DNA from: Paraspadella gotoi
Taxonomy: Eukaryota > Chaetognatha
Length of the DNA stretch: 64,000 nt
Direction of reading: 5' to 3'
Assembly: GCA_051294375.1 (NCBI GenBank)
Contig: CM119264.1
Span: 12,030,263-12,094,262, forward strand
A program made the translations under genes and the position numbers. Under the pieces are notes generated by a model that made no database searches, was not told the DNA's origin, and was given only the letters and a program-made list of their open reading frames with translations. Numbering within the stretch: the first letter of the stretch is position 1; each line of letters opens with the position of its first letter. This document shows, in pieces, positions 18,232 to 29,137 of this stretch.

Positions 18232-18303
18232 AAGGTCATCTTCTCCCAAAGGATTCGCAAAATTCTCTCCTTTCCCTGCCGTGACAAGGAAAATAACAGT
18301 TGG
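18232..18303 (+). CDS. Candidate internal exon with textbook splice sites
   Basis: Acceptor TTGATGATCTTGCAG and donor AGTTGG|GTAAGT are both near consensus, 72 bases apart. Two frames are open: KVIFSQRIRKILSFPC... in phase 0, or a Ser/Pro/Lys-rich frame beginning RSSSPKGFAKFSPFP. The splice sites argue for a real exon; frame and identity are undecided. It lies 36 bp after the previous candidate's stop, so the two are probably not adjacent coding exons of one transcript. Confidence 0.35.
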
Positions 18304-18529
18304 GTAAGTTTCTGACCTTGTCCAACGATGAGACCCTTATTTTCTTTATCCTTTTCCGCCCTCGAAGGAAAAAAAAATCACTTCGATCCCACGACGAACT
18401 CTGAAATCAAGATGAGGAAAAGTGGAAAATCCTCAGCATCATAATCCCCTGCATCATAATTTCTCTTCAGCGACGCAATATAATCCTTTCGCGACCTCGC
18501 CGACCTTTTCTTCACCATCTTTTTACCAT

Positions 18530-18735
18530 TTTCACCCCTTTCTTCTTTTCTCACCACGCTTCCTTTAATTCTACCTTTTTTTTCCTCTTTCCTCTCACCA
18601 CACTTCCTCCAATTCTACTTTTTCTTTTCCTCTTTCCTCTCACCACGCTTCCTTTAATTCTACTTTTTCTACCTTTTCTACTTTTTCTACTTTTTCTACC
18701 TCTTACCTCTCACCACGCGTCCTCCAATTCTTTTC
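18530..18735. repeat. Imperfect pyrimidine tandem repeat
   Basis: Repeated TCTCACCACGCTTCC ... AATTCTAC ... TTCCTC blocks of roughly 55 bp, about four units. Confidence 0.7.
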
Positions 18736-18949
18736 TCTCTCCTCCTCACCCATTGATCGTCAGAAATGAATTAAGTCGATAAAATAATCGTCCTTCTAAA
18801 AATGTCAAGGGTCGAAATTCTTGTTTATCCATCCTCCTATTCGTTCTCTCAACACGACCCAATTATATTTTCGTTCCCGCCTTTCTCTCCACGTCTTTCC
18901 CTCCCTTAATTCATCTCGGTGGCTCCGCTACCCCGAGCTCTCTGCCCAG

Positions 18950-19104
18950 GATTCCGCGTGATCTCCCTCGTATTGGCACCGCAGCGGCGCCACGCGTCCT
19001 TTGGCTTAGAAAATTCCGATATTGGCGCCTTAGCACAGCATGTTGAGGCCGTTGCGGGCCCAATCCGCGCCTTCGCCCACTTCGGATCGGCAACAATCGA
19101 GAAG
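18950..19104 (+). CDS. Candidate internal exon (globular-looking frame)
   Basis: Acceptor AGCTCTCTGCCCAG and donor ATCGAGAAG|GTCATA bound a 155-base open frame: FRVISLVLAPQRRHASF, then GLENSDIGALAQHVEAVAG and PIRAFAHFGSATIEK. The sequence is GC-rich relative to its flanks and the mix of Ala, Gly and hydrophobic residues suits a folded domain. No family is recognised, and the reverse strand is also open. Confidence 0.3.
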
Positions 19105-20520
19105 GTCATACATTTTATCTGACTGATTTATACGCTACTCGCCTACTCACGTCATGGAAAGATATTTAGTCGCACTAAGAGATGAATTTGTATTATAGGA
19201 ATGGTCCCTCTGGTGACGGAATGACGTATAAAACAATGGGATTATATATAACAAAAAAACATGTTGCTAAGAAGGCGGTCGGATATTGATATAGTTAAAT
19301 AGGTTTAGGTTACAACATAGGAAGAAATAGTTCTTCTTCCTAAGTCCTGAGGACGAAGTTGGGCTGTTAAATCAGTGACTAATTTAGAAAGAGAGAAAGA
19401 GAGAGACGAAATGGGCATGAGGGAGGGAAGGGCAAAACAAGGAGAGGGCACCGAAAGGGAGTAAGGAGGGCACCGGAGAGCGCGAGTCGAGAAAAAAAAC
19501 TACTATTTTTGCCCAAAAGTTTTGTTCAAACGACGTCATTAGCGTAAATTGCTGTCGACCGAAGCGACATCTCGATTCCGCTCAATAAATGACAACACAA
19601 ACACAAAATCCGCACAAAAAAAGATTAAAGTTTATGTTTACCAAAAAAAAAAAGGAAAAAAAAGAAGATGGAGAGAAATCGCCTCCGCGATTCGAAAGGG
19701 CGCGACCTCTTTGCGGAGGAGAGAGAAAAATATGAAAACAAAAGTCAAGGGAAGATTTTTCTCATGATTCTCATGATGCAGATAGTAATGATAAAGTATA
19801 ATGAAAAGAGAAATCAAATTTAAAGATTAATTTTTATCATGTTTTGACGTGTAGAATGAAGATAAAAGCAAATTGAAAAAAATGATGAAGAAAAGTAAAA
19901 CAGGAAAGGAGAGAAAGTGAAACTTGAATAGTTTTACAAGAAAAGAAAAACGAATATTTTAAGCAAAAAGGAAATGACGGAAATGGGCGAATAGAAGGTT
20001 TTTTCTGTCATGATCGGCTGATATCTTAATTCAATGGAGATTTTGTCACGATCGGCTGATGTCTTAATTCAATGGCCATCGCGCCTCAACTTGATAATCG
20101 GAATTGAATTTTTGAGATTTTTGGTTCCGTTTTTAAAACAGAAAATTATCCCCTTAATCTTTTAATTTGAAAAAAAAAATTAATAATCGAAATTCGGAAA
20201 TTTTATTTTATATTTATTTTAGTATTATTTATAATCGCACCTCGTTACCCAGAGACTAATACATTGTGCATTTTGTACTTTTCCCTTCAAGTCACAACCA
20301 CTAGACGCCCAAGCTGTGTCGGAAAGGCAGTTCGGAAGAAGCAGAAATTTTATTTCATAAAGCTTTATTTACAAATAATCTTCGTGGTTAAAAAATCCAA
20401 GTTTTAGGAAGAAATAGAGCAGAAAGAATTGGGGAAACCTGGATTAGAAAAGCCGGTGCGATGCTTCGATCAAAAGTTAATTCAACCAAGAAATGCAAAA
20501 AAATTTCCGTCTTCATTCTC
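19105..20520. other. No supported gene
   Basis: A GA-rich patch at 19385-19410, otherwise AT-rich sequence. Only the duplicated 38-bp unit at 20001-20075 stands out. Confidence 0.5.
20001..20075. repeat. Two copies of a 38-bp unit
   Basis: Both copies contain GATCGGCTGAT(A/G)TCTTAATTCAATGG, preceded by TTGTCA/CTGTCA. Confidence 0.85.
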
Positions 20521-20529
20521 TCTCCGTCG

Positions 20530-20530
<1 letters not shown>

Positions 20531-20563
<33 letters not shown>

Positions 20564-20582
20564 TCTCTCTCTCTCTCTCTCT
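20531..20582. repeat. CT-rich tract
   Basis: (CT)n broken by CCTT; a second one lies at 20748-20770. Confidence 0.85.
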
Positions 20583-21189
20583 TCTTCCTTATCCCTTCCC
20601 GATTTATAAGTCGGCGAATAAAAAAGCTTCATGCGATTCAATCAATGTTATCTTGCGCACCGGTCCCTTTTCCATAATTCTCTCGTTCTCCACGTCTCTA
20701 CTTCTCTTCTGCCTTCATTTCGTCTCTCTCTAGCTCTCCCTCTTCTCATCTCTCTCTCTCTCTCTCGTCTCTTCTCTCTGCTCGTCTGCTTCCGCTTTCT
20801 CTGTCATCTCGTGAAATACTTTTGGCTGCTGGCATTATTTTTACTCCGGCATTTGCGTCTTTTTTTTTGTTGGCCTTCTCCCGAAATAAAACCGACGTTC
20901 CACTTCCGCGCGGGGAACTTTGATGCTCTCCTATTTTTTTATTACATTTTATTACATTCTATTAGTTTCACATCGAACCGGTATTTATACTTGCATTGTG
21001 AATGCGTCCACGGCGACTTATTTCCAAGCGGCGAATCGCGTTCCGTAAAACCTCTTCGTCGGGCGGGTTGATACCGGGGCCTTTATTAAAGGCTTTAACT
21101 TCGATGCCTTTTTGTTTGTTCTCTTTAGTTTCTTTTGGTGGCCCCGCCCATTTTCTGCCCACCACCAGAGCAGCGATCAACCTCACCGT

Positions 21190-22960
21190 ACAAACTCGAC
21201 GGGAAAAGAAAATAGAGGAATGAAAACAGAAGTTTTAATATTCTTTAAAGAGAGGTAGGGAAAATAGGAAAGTAAAAGCAGATAAAAGTAGAGAAGAGAA
21301 AAGCAGATAAATGGATCTGCGCCGATGAGAAAATCTGATAATAGCGACAGATTCTGCAATCGGTTAATGTAAAATGAGATGGAGGTTTTTTTTCCTTCTT
21401 TTTTTTTTTCGTTGGTTCTATACTTTATTGAAAGGTAAGAGAGTAAGTAAGAAAGAAAGTAAGAAACTGCCACGGACGGAAGAACATATCCAATTTCAAA
21501 TATTTCTTAATTTTAGCGTTTGACTTTCGAATGGTTCATCGGGAGGGATGAGGGAAAAACTAAGGGAAAGACGACCATCACGAGTCACGACGTCAAAAGA
21601 ATTGAACAAATCAATTGGACGAGAGAAGCGACTTTGGGGAAAGTTGGAAGCCAGAGAGAGGGATACGAAAAGAGGAAGAAAAAAAAAACGAGAAGCAAAA
21701 AAAAAAAAACAAAAAAAAAAAACGAGAAGCAAAAAGAGCGAGCGAAGCCTCTTCGAGTCCATTAGGGCGTCGACTCGTGTTAGGGTTGACGAAAAAAGGG
21801 ACGGTCTTGGGATGTCGGGCCGTTTCGTAACAAACGCCGTGAAGAATAAATCGGAACATTTCGATGCGAAGCAACAGCAAAAGCCAGGTTGCAAGGCAAG
21901 ATAAAGCATGCCGCATTGCCGCATTATTTTGGTTAAGACATGCAGCCAGGATTCTCAAGGCTTTGATGTCTTACATTTAATCGGTCACATATAAAATTCG
22001 TGACGGAAATGGAATCACNNNNNNNNNNTTTGAAGTTGAATTGAATGACCCTTTTTCTTAAAAGCAAAACTCAAAAATAAAATACAACAAATATGCAAAC
22101 GAAAAAAAAACAAACTCGTTCCATCTTTCTCGTTCGCGTCTTCTTGTCTCGTCGAGCGACGAAGCGTTAACAACAAAAAGTCAAAAAGTTTGGAGAAAAA
22201 GGAAAAGGAAGAATGAGTCCTAAAGTGAATCGAACCGGAATAGACTTCGGGTTTAGGGTTCGTGAGGAAGATGGGCAAAATGATTAAGAGGGAGGGGGAA
22301 GGGGGAAAGGGATTCGTGACGCGTTTTGGGGAAAGACAAAAAAGGGGAAATTGGAAGTCAAGAGTTACTTTGAATTTCGCGGGGAAAAATCTTTTATCGC
22401 GGATTTTTGATTCTCGTTTTCCTTTCCGCTCAATTCATTTCTCAAAAAAAGTCTTCTCCTTCATGAAAAACAATATTAAATATATAAGAAATGCTTAATT
22501 TTTTTTTTTTTTTTGGAAATTTAAATTTTTAAAAAGTATTCTGATAAAAGTTAGTATTACAAATTTTAAAAAATTTAATTATAAATGGGTTTGAATTTAA
22601 AAAACCTTAACAAATCATCATCATTGGGTAAATTTGATAGTTTTTGTTTTTTGTTTTTTTAATGAAAAATCTACCCAAAATATTTTTTTAATATTATATA
22701 GTATTTTGATAATACAAAATAGCATCCATGTGTTTAACCATAAGATAAATCTAAATTTTTTTTTTCTTTTTATGATCTTTAATAAACATATTAACAATAT
22801 TTATACCGGACTTCTGTTAGTTTGTAACCTGTTCCGCCTTAGTGAGCATTTACATTTACTATGAAAAGAAAAAATATAGAAGCTAAATAAATTAGTTAAT
22901 TAATTAATTAATTATTTATCTGATCAGCTTCTTACCCCTTATGTTCGTGGGCAGATCCGG
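21190..22960. other. Purine-rich then AT-rich region with a 10-N gap, no supported gene
   Basis: 21200-21900 is A/G-rich with runs of AAAAAAA; N run 22019-22028; 22490-22920 is AT-rich. Open frames here are Lys/Glu-rich low-complexity readings without splice support. Confidence 0.5.
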
Positions 22961-22969
22961 CATTGTTTT

Positions 22970-23540
22970 CTCAAATTTGTTTTTTTGCTTTTTTCCTTTT
23001 TCTTGTGATTATTTGCCTTTCTTTTCTCTACTTCCTTACTTTCCTTTCTAAGATTCTTTTTCTTTCCTTCCTTTCATTCTCCCCTATCTCCTTTATTTCT
23101 TTCTCAGATTATTTTCCTTTCCTTCTGTTCTTCCTCCCCTTTCTCCTTTTTTCCTTTCTCAGATTCTTTTCCTTTCCTTTCATACATCCTCGCCTTTCAC
23201 CTTTTTTTCCTTTCTCAGATTCTTTTTCTTTCCTTCTTTTCTTCCTCCCCTTTCTCCTTTTTTCCTTTCTCAGATTCTTTTCCTTTCCTTTCATATATCC
23301 TCGCCTTTCACCTTTTTTTCCTTTCTCCGATTCTTTTTCTTTCCTTTTTTTCTTCACCTTTTTTTCTTTCTCAGATTCTTTTCCTTTCCTTTCATTCATC
23401 CTCGCCTTTCACCTTTTTTTCCTTTCTCAGATTCTTTTCCTTTCCTTCCTTTCATCCTCGCCTTTCACCTTTTTTTCCTTTCTCAGATTCTTTTCCTTTC
23501 CTTCTTTTCTTTCTCCCCTATCTCCTTTTTTCTCTTATCC
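22970..23540. repeat. About 55-bp pyrimidine minisatellite
   Basis: Repeating blocks of CCTTTCTCAGATTCTTTTCC followed by TTTCCTTTCATACATCC/CTTCTTTTCTTCC and CGCCTTTCACCTTTTTTT, spaced about 55 bp, roughly ten units. The long open frame across it encodes only Phe/Ser/Leu/Pro repeats. Confidence 0.88.
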
Positions 23541-23589
23541 TCAATCCTATGTTAAAAGCCGCGAATCGTTGGAGCGCGAAAGATAAACT

Positions 23590-24335
23590 CGCGAATCGAA
23601 TCTCGTCCTCCATCGTTAATCCCCTTTTTTTTTTAATCTCAAGCAAAAAGAATTTCCTCGTTTTAATACTGTTTTAATTCAAAATATAATTTGAGTGTAT
23701 TATTCATAAGCGGCGATTCAAAATGTAAAACGAGATTATTAAATGTTGATATTATGTTTATTTAATTCGCAGACGCTTTTACATAATTTATATTATAATG
23801 AAAAGTTAATTTGGGGAGAAATAATTTTTTCATCTGTTTTTGAAAATGAATTAATTTATCCACTCATTAATCATTATTCTCATTTTTATTTATTAAACAT
23901 TTTTTATCTAACGACGTCTCGCGATTGAGTAAAGATTTTTTTTAAATGTTATTATAATTCGCATGGTGTTTTGTTAAAAACCTCAAAAAAGTTGCCTCAA
24001 TTTTCAGTCTAAAAAAAGGTCTATGCTCTCAGGAATCATTAAATGAAATGAAAAGAGAAAACTGGCGAATAAACAAAAGGCTGAAAAGCTAAAATTCACT
24101 TCACCTCGTTCTTGCTGAAACACAAAGAAAAGAAAATCTTAGTTGATCTTCCCTAAATATTCATGTCCTCCATTGTTTTAGTTTTGTTTAGAAGGAATTT
24201 AACACTAAATTACACATTTTTAGTTTTTGTAGTGCAAAGCTGAAATTGTTGGAATAGATCTCATTTAATAAAAGTTTTGCGAGACTGATAATTAATCATT
24301 TTTATACGCTTAAAAGTATTCTTATAGAAGCAAAA
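23590..24335. other. AT-rich, no supported gene
   Basis: No exon-like frame, repeat or RNA gene recognised. Confidence 0.5.
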
Positions 24336-24339
24336 CTAT

Positions 24340-24822
24340 AACCCCGAGTCACGGATCAGGGCGTTGGAGATCGGCATTACAACAACTCAGCACGGTCTCG
24401 GGGTCTACAAACCTTCCCTCTCTCTCTCTCTCCTACTCTCTCTCCCTTTGTTATACCTGTTTTACTATTACCAATACATACTTACCCTACTTACCTCTTT
24501 TTCCTGATGAGAGCAACCAGGGGCAAGCATTATCAAAGCTTTGTTTGAAAGAAGTAACAACGCCACTGGGCTTCCCCTGGTTGCTGCAAGGTCGTGGGTT
24601 CGAACCCCACATTGGGCGCCACTCTGATGGTATGTATCTATCTATGGTAAGGCTCGAACTCTGCTCTAAGTAAGTATGTAATGGTAATAGGAAAACAAGT
24701 ATAACAAAGGGAGCAAGGGTACAAAAAAGGGGGAGAGGGAAGAGGGAAGGTTTGTAGACCCTGAGACCTAGGTGAGTTGTTGTCATGCCGATCTCCAAGA
24801 CCCTGATCCGTGTCTCGGGGTT
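24340..24822. mobile_element. Foldback element with long terminal inverted repeats
   Basis: 24340-24420 pairs with 24741-24822: AACCCCGAGTCACGGATCAG mirrors the right end, and GGGTCTACAAACCTTCCCTC mirrors GGAAGGTTTGTAGACCC. The pairing continues inwards (TTTGTTATACCTGTTTTACT with its mirror near 24700) and again at AGCAACCAGGGG versus CCCCTGGTTGCT, so nearly the whole element can fold. It has no transposase. The right apex side carries a tRNA-like T arm. Confidence 0.7.
24575..24625 (+). other. tRNA-like T-arm (B box) segment, not a complete tRNA
   Basis: GTGGGTTCGAACCCCAC is a perfect T stem and loop with the pol III B-box core GGTTCGAACCC, followed by ATTGGGCGCCA, like an acceptor strand with encoded CCA. 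No matching 5' acceptor strand, D arm or anticodon arm was found, so it is a tRNA-derived relic or SINE-type promoter half. Confidence 0.5.
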
Positions 24823-24934
24823 GAGGTGGAGGGGACGACGAGAGGAGGAGGAGGCGGAGGCGTTGGGAGGGGGAAGAGAAGACCCGGGGGAGAGGAAGGT
24901 ATAATAAGGTATCAGAGGCAGCATAATAACATTT

Positions 24935-25060
24935 GCAGGGTCCTGCTATGTTATTATCTCGTAAGAGTGATGGAGGCCTTAAACCACCAAAGACTGTCCA
25001 AAGTCCAAAGTCTGTCCAAAGTCATGGGCATTGGGCAAGATAGCTTATTTATAATTATAT
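24935..25060 (+). repeat. Family-A repeat copy with internal duplication
   Basis: GCAGGGTCCTGCTATG, GTAAGAGTGATGGAGGCC, CTGTCCAAAGTC (three partial copies) and GCAAGATAGCTTATTTA in the family order. Confidence 0.75.
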
Positions 25061-25087
25061 CGTACTATATTCCTGACGGAACATAGG

Positions 25088-25210
25088 CAGTGCTCCATCA
25101 TCCCGCACGATCTCGATATCGACTCGGCGCAGTTTATCGAGGAGTTTGAGCCCTGGATGTTCAACTACTTCAGAAATCACTCAGTCCTACAGATCCGCTC
25201 GATAGTCTAG
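25088..25210 (+). CDS. Candidate 40-codon terminal exon between repeat copies
   Basis: After a weak acceptor (CTGACGGAACATAG) an open frame reads QCSIIPHDLDIDSAQFIEE, then FEPWMFNYFRNHSVLQIRS and ends in TAG. The Asp/Glu and aromatic content looks protein-like. Because it is flanked on both sides by family-A copies it could be a leftover of a longer mobile element. Unrecognised. Confidence 0.22.
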   Translation, partial: QCSIIPHDLDIDSAQFIEEFEPWMFNYFRNHSVLQIRSIV

Positions 25211-25334
25211 AGTTTCAGTTAGGCACGACGAAAGGACATCATCACACGAAAACAGTGGATATTATACCAGCGGTTGAGAGGATTTGCACAGCCAGAAAAA
25301 TCAATCAACGCGTTGGATGAGTAACATAAGATAA

Positions 25335-25402
25335 GGGCAAGATAGCTTATTTATTAAATGAATGGATAATTTTTGTATTGGTTGTACCAATTTCATAATT
25401 TG
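25335..25402 (+). repeat. Family-A repeat fragment
   Basis: GGGCAAGATAGCTTATTTAT followed by TAAATGAATGGATAATTTTTG and TTGGTTGTACCAATTTCATA, same as the right arm at 12.8 kb. Confidence 0.8.
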
Positions 25403-26598
25403 AAATTTAAACAAAAATTTCGATCTTCTTCTTCTTTTCATCGATATAGAAACTTTTGTGAAAAATAAAAGTTTTTACTAATTATAAATTTATGTCATGT
25501 TTAATTAACCATGCAAATTACGGATTCAATTTTAAAAACAACAGGACTTGGACGGACAAAGAAGTCAAATAGGGGGAGGTACTTTTCATGGGGCGAAAAG
25601 TAAGCTAAGAAAATAGAGTTTGTCTATCGACTTGATTTACTTTAAATAAAAATTCAAAATTATTTAAATTTTTAGAAATAAGAAGATGTAGAGAAGATGG
25701 TCGGGCAACCTTGCATGTCGTCTCATAAATTTACAGGCCCCTTTGGCCGAAAATACTGTCGAATTATTTAAATTGGAATTTTTTTTATCTGCAAGTAAAA
25801 ACAGAGTTCATTCCTTTGTCATTAACATTTTTCGTCTTTCAATCTGAAGTCAAATAAAACGCTCGCATTTATTGACTTTGGAAACCAAACGTAAATTCTT
25901 CCCCAAAAATAACGAAACGTACCGGGAGACCGCCGCGGGAGAGCCCGCGAGCCGCCCGCCCACCACGCGCCTTTCCTCCCGCTCGCCGCCCTCTCGTAGG
26001 GCCATCAACAAATAAATGGGCTCCAACGCGCTGTGGTATCAACAGAGCCGTCGTTCCGGGCCTTTCCGCTCCATGTAATAATCATAGGCATCGAGACCAT
26101 CTCGTTCGTCGTCGTCGTCGTCGTCGTCGTCGTTGTTGTTGTTCTCAGCGATGTCATTCTTATCATCTTCGTAATCGTCGTCGTCGTCGTCGTCATCGAC
26201 GAATCACTGGTGCGTAAAATTTAGGGGGTTATATGTATTAGTAGTTGTTGTCCATATCGTCGTTTTTGTTTTTGTTTTTGTTTTTTGTTTTTTTTTGGCG
26301 GGAAACGGATAAAGGTCTTTCGCCTGGGTTTTATTTCGAAGCGAAAGCATCTGGGCAGATTTTTTCTTCGTCGTCGGCATCGTCATCGTTTTTCCCGCCA
26401 AATGCCCCTGATACCTTCGTCGGCGTTTTTCCCGTCGTCGTCGTCGTCGTCGTCGTAGTTATGATTTGACAGTCTCTTTTCTCTCATCGATTCGAACGAC
26501 ATCATCATCATCGTCATCACATCATATGATGAATGATATCATCACCGTCACTATTTTGGGGAAAAAAGCCCTTATCCCGTAAAAATGATGATTGTCTC

Positions 26599-26632
<34 letters not shown>

Positions 26633-27560
26633 GATTTCATTATTCACGTCCGCTAAGTTTGTTTCCATTTCAACATTTGGCAAACGTTTATGTCCAACAT
26701 CGTGTCGTAAACTTCATCATCATTGCTCGTCGACATCATCACAATGATGGTGATTATCATAATTTTGGCTGTTGGCGTCGTCGTCGTCGTCGTCTTCTTC
26801 TTTTCGATTCTTTCGTCAGCATCTTGTTTTTCGTGCATAATTGAGTCTCCGCGCGGCATCCATTGTTTATCGTCATTAGTTTTATCATCATCATCATCGG
26901 TTTCGATACAGTTGGCAAGCTACGAAACGAACCCTGGCTTTTATCCAACCGTCGCCTCGTTATTTTTCAAAAATTTAAATATCATTATGCTGAAAAAAAA
27001 AAGTTAAATTTGGCCACGAAATATATTATTTATTAGGAAAAGGGATTTTCGTTTAACTTTTCACTTTAAATTAAAACAAATTTTTTTCTTTGAATGTCTT
27101 GGTTGTAGAAACATCGTTTCTAACACTTTTGGGGAGATGATTAGGATTGTCAACTTTGTGAACTTGTCTCTTTTGTGGGCAAAATAGGTAGACTCTTAAC
27201 ATGGGCGAGTGGCAGACAATGAAAGGTTGGCTTGGCGCTAGGGGGTGTCGCGAGCAGAACTGACGAAATAAAGGAATTAAGAAAAATAAAGGAACAAAGA
27301 GTGTCGAGTGTCGAGGTGCGTTTCGAGAATTAAGGATTTGCGATAATGGAAATTCTTAAACTCAAAGGTCATTTGGATTTATTTATTCAAAGAGTACGCT
27401 CATGTTGTCATTGGGTTCAATTTTTATAACGTTTATAACCTTCAAACAAATAGGGTTAGCCTGAGTCATCATATTTCTTACTTTTTTTTTTCAGTTTTTT
27501 TTCTCGATATTTCATCCACCAACTTCACACTCCCCTCTCCCCCCCCACCTCCGAATAAAA
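25403..27560. other. No supported gene; several (CGT)n/(TCG)n tracts
   Basis: Trinucleotide tracts at 26107-26135, 26178-26200, 26428-26458, 26776-26792 and a (TTA)n run at 26600-26630. On the minus strand they read as Asp or Thr runs with protein-like flanks, but each frame lacks start and splice support. Confidence 0.4.
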
Positions 27561-27610
27561 AGGAATTTCTTTATCCTTTCCCCGTTTTGCTGTTTGTTTG
27601 GAAATTCGAG

Positions 27611-27727
27611 AGACGAAAAACTCCGCGGCCGAGGGATGTCGCTTCCGTCGCCGCTCGGAACGCGGACCTGGGATTTCGGCGTCGGACGAAATCCGGACCT
27701 GAAAAAAGATCGGCGGAGGATCCGGAC
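27611..27727 (+). CDS. Candidate exon a of an unrecognised plus-strand gene
   Basis: Pyrimidine-rich CCTTTCCCCGTTTTGCTG precedes an AG at 27610; donor GGAC|GTGAGA. 39 codons, phase 0 to 0: RRKTPRPRDVASVAARNAD, then LGFRRRTKSGPEKRSAEDPD. It is basic with R/S/P-rich low complexity, as in a cytoplasmic tail or disordered region. The next candidate exon begins in the matching phase. No family recognised. Confidence 0.3.
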
Positions 27728-28043
27728 GTGAGATCCGGATAGCCAGTGCCGGAAGATGGCTTTAGTTTCCTTTTTGTTTTAGAAAACAAAAAACAAAAAT
27801 TTCGATAGGACCAACCCACCACGAAAAAAACTCCGAATCAAAAGCAACGACGAAATTCGTGAAAACGAATTACAAACAACCACATCAAAGACAAACCACA
27901 TCATCTTTCAGCGTTCTCCTTCGAACTCCCGAAGATTCAGCCACTTTTTCCCGCGCAATGATGTCCTCTAGTTTGGATTGAGCGCGAGACTGTAATCACC
28001 TTATTTCCGACTCGTTGCCTTCATTTGCAATTTCTTTCTCAAG

Positions 28044-28140
28044 GACCTATCGGGATTTTTCGCCCGATTCCCAGATTTCCCTTTCGCATCGGATTCGCCG
28101 CGCCTTCTCGCTGAGTCCGCTCTCGTGCTTCCCACTTCCG
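28044..28140 (+). CDS. Candidate exon b of the same gene
   Basis: Acceptor TTTGCAATTTCTTTCTCAAG and donor ACTTCCG|GTGAGC are both good. 97 bases, phase 0 to 1, reading DLSGFFARFPDFPFASDSP and RLLAESALVLPTS. An additional acceptor-like site at 27930 (CATCATCTTTCAG) could add another exon. The reverse strand of this stretch is also open. Confidence 0.36.
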
Positions 28141-28292
28141 GTGAGCCCGCGCTCGCTCTCTCTCCTACTATCCCAAATTCTTGTTCCCTCTGACCCGCGG
28201 TTCTCATTATTTTATTTTCTGACCCCCTTCCCCGGTCCTTTCCCCTTCTTTTTCCTCCGCCCTTTTCCCTCGCCACCCTTCGGAAACTCTAG

Positions 28293-28391
28293 CTAAGTCG
28301 AGCCTCGGCGAATATTCCCGGCGGCTTTCAACCCCCGACCTTAATTCCTTAACCCCGCGAAAATTGGAGTATCGACGCGCGACGGGGTTCG
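28293..28391 (+). CDS. Candidate exon c of the same gene
   Basis: A long C/T tract leads to acceptor GGAAACTCTAG; donor GGGTTCG|GTAACG. Phase 1 to 1 joins exon b in frame: AKSSLGEYSRRLSTPDLNSL, then TPRKLEYRRATGF. RRLS and SLTPRK resemble kinase-site-type sequence. If unspliced at this donor, the frame would end at a TGA about 70 bp further on. Confidence 0.36.
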
Positions 28392-28464
28392 GTAACGGAA
28401 TCCTTTTGTTCGGTGACCTCGTCCCTCTAAGTTCGCTGACCCCGAATTCGTGATCGGTAATCAG

Positions 28465-28517
28465 TCCACATTCCCTCGTTGGATAAACAATTTCCTTTTC
28501 TTCGCGCGATGGCGATC
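28465..28517 (+). CDS. Candidate exon d of the same gene
   Basis: Short exon, weak acceptor (GATCGGTAATCAG) but strong donor GCGATC|GTAAGA. Phase 1 to 0 connects exons c and e without a stop and reads VHIPSLDKQFPFLRAMAI. Its support comes mainly from that phase fit. Confidence 0.28.
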
Positions 28518-28681
28518 GTAAGAACGGGATTTATACTGTTTAATAAACATTTAATTATTTATACTTTATGTTAGGTACATATTTACTCTATATGGGTCAT
28601 CTACAATGGTAAACACTTTTGATTTAACTTTCTGTCGCAATTGTATTTTAATTCTTTAATTCTAATTTCATTTGCTTCCAG

Positions 28682-28909
28682 ACAAGTCGGTCTCTTAAAG
28701 TACCTCACCCACCTCGCCCTACTGATTCTCCTCTTTCTAACCCACTTACCTTAGTCGAACTTTCCCGCCAATCAACGAGGGATAAAACGTCTGCTCCGAA
28801 CGTAGAAGGATCCGCCCACTTCGTGTTTCTGCGTGACATCAGGCGCAGTTTCGTGACCAAAGCATCGAACACTCTTGTACCCCAATATAGTTCACTCAAA
28901 ATCAATTAG
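28682..28909 (+). CDS. Candidate terminal exon e of the same gene
   Basis: Acceptor TTCATTTGCTTCCAG opens 75 codons in phase 0 up to TAG: TSRSLKVPHPPRPTDSPLSN, a Pro/Ser-rich start, then STRDKTSAPNVEGSAHFVFL and a final ASNTLVPQYSSLKIN. It is the longest frame of this chain. Together exons a-e give about 200 residues with no recognised domain; they could be the tail of a longer gene whose start lies upstream. Confidence 0.36.
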   Translation, partial: TSRSLKVPHPPRPTDSPLSNPLTLVELSRQSTRDKTSAPNVEGSAHFVFLRDIRRSFVTKASNTLVPQYSSLKIN

Positions 28910-29052
28910 TAAATTTTAACGCATGTCCTATAATAAGATTATCTATTTTCGCATTCAAAAATCTTATATTCCAAAAATATCTCGATCCCGGAATTCCTGC
29001 CGCAAAGCCTCGTTCCCAACTCTCTAAGAACCTCAACGCCAAATTCCCTCAC

Positions 29053-29104
29053 CAGCAGCTGCCGCCGCAGCCGTCGCCACAGCCGACGACTCCGCCGCCG
29101 CCAT
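29053..29104 (-). CDS. Candidate minus-strand first coding exon
   Basis: CAAAATGGCGGCGG, which also fits a YY1-type element, opens MAAAESSAVATAAAAAA and ends one base into a codon at GCTGCTG|GTGAGG, a consensus donor. Ala-rich starts like this are common in metazoan first exons, but GC-rich sequence makes chance open frames likely. Its intron would run through the plus-strand candidate exons at 28 kb, which weighs against one of the two models. Confidence 0.3.
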
Positions 29105-29137
29105 TTTGATTCGATTTCCATCGTTGCGCGACGGACG

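Noticed and set aside
20968-21223. Protein-like frames on both strands, including an Ig-like YTCIVNAS motif
   Set aside because: All frames of this GC-richer patch are open and the Ig motif lacks the preceding Asp and the rest of the domain.
22963-23586. 207-codon plus-strand ORF
   Set aside because: Entirely the reading of a 55-bp pyrimidine minisatellite.
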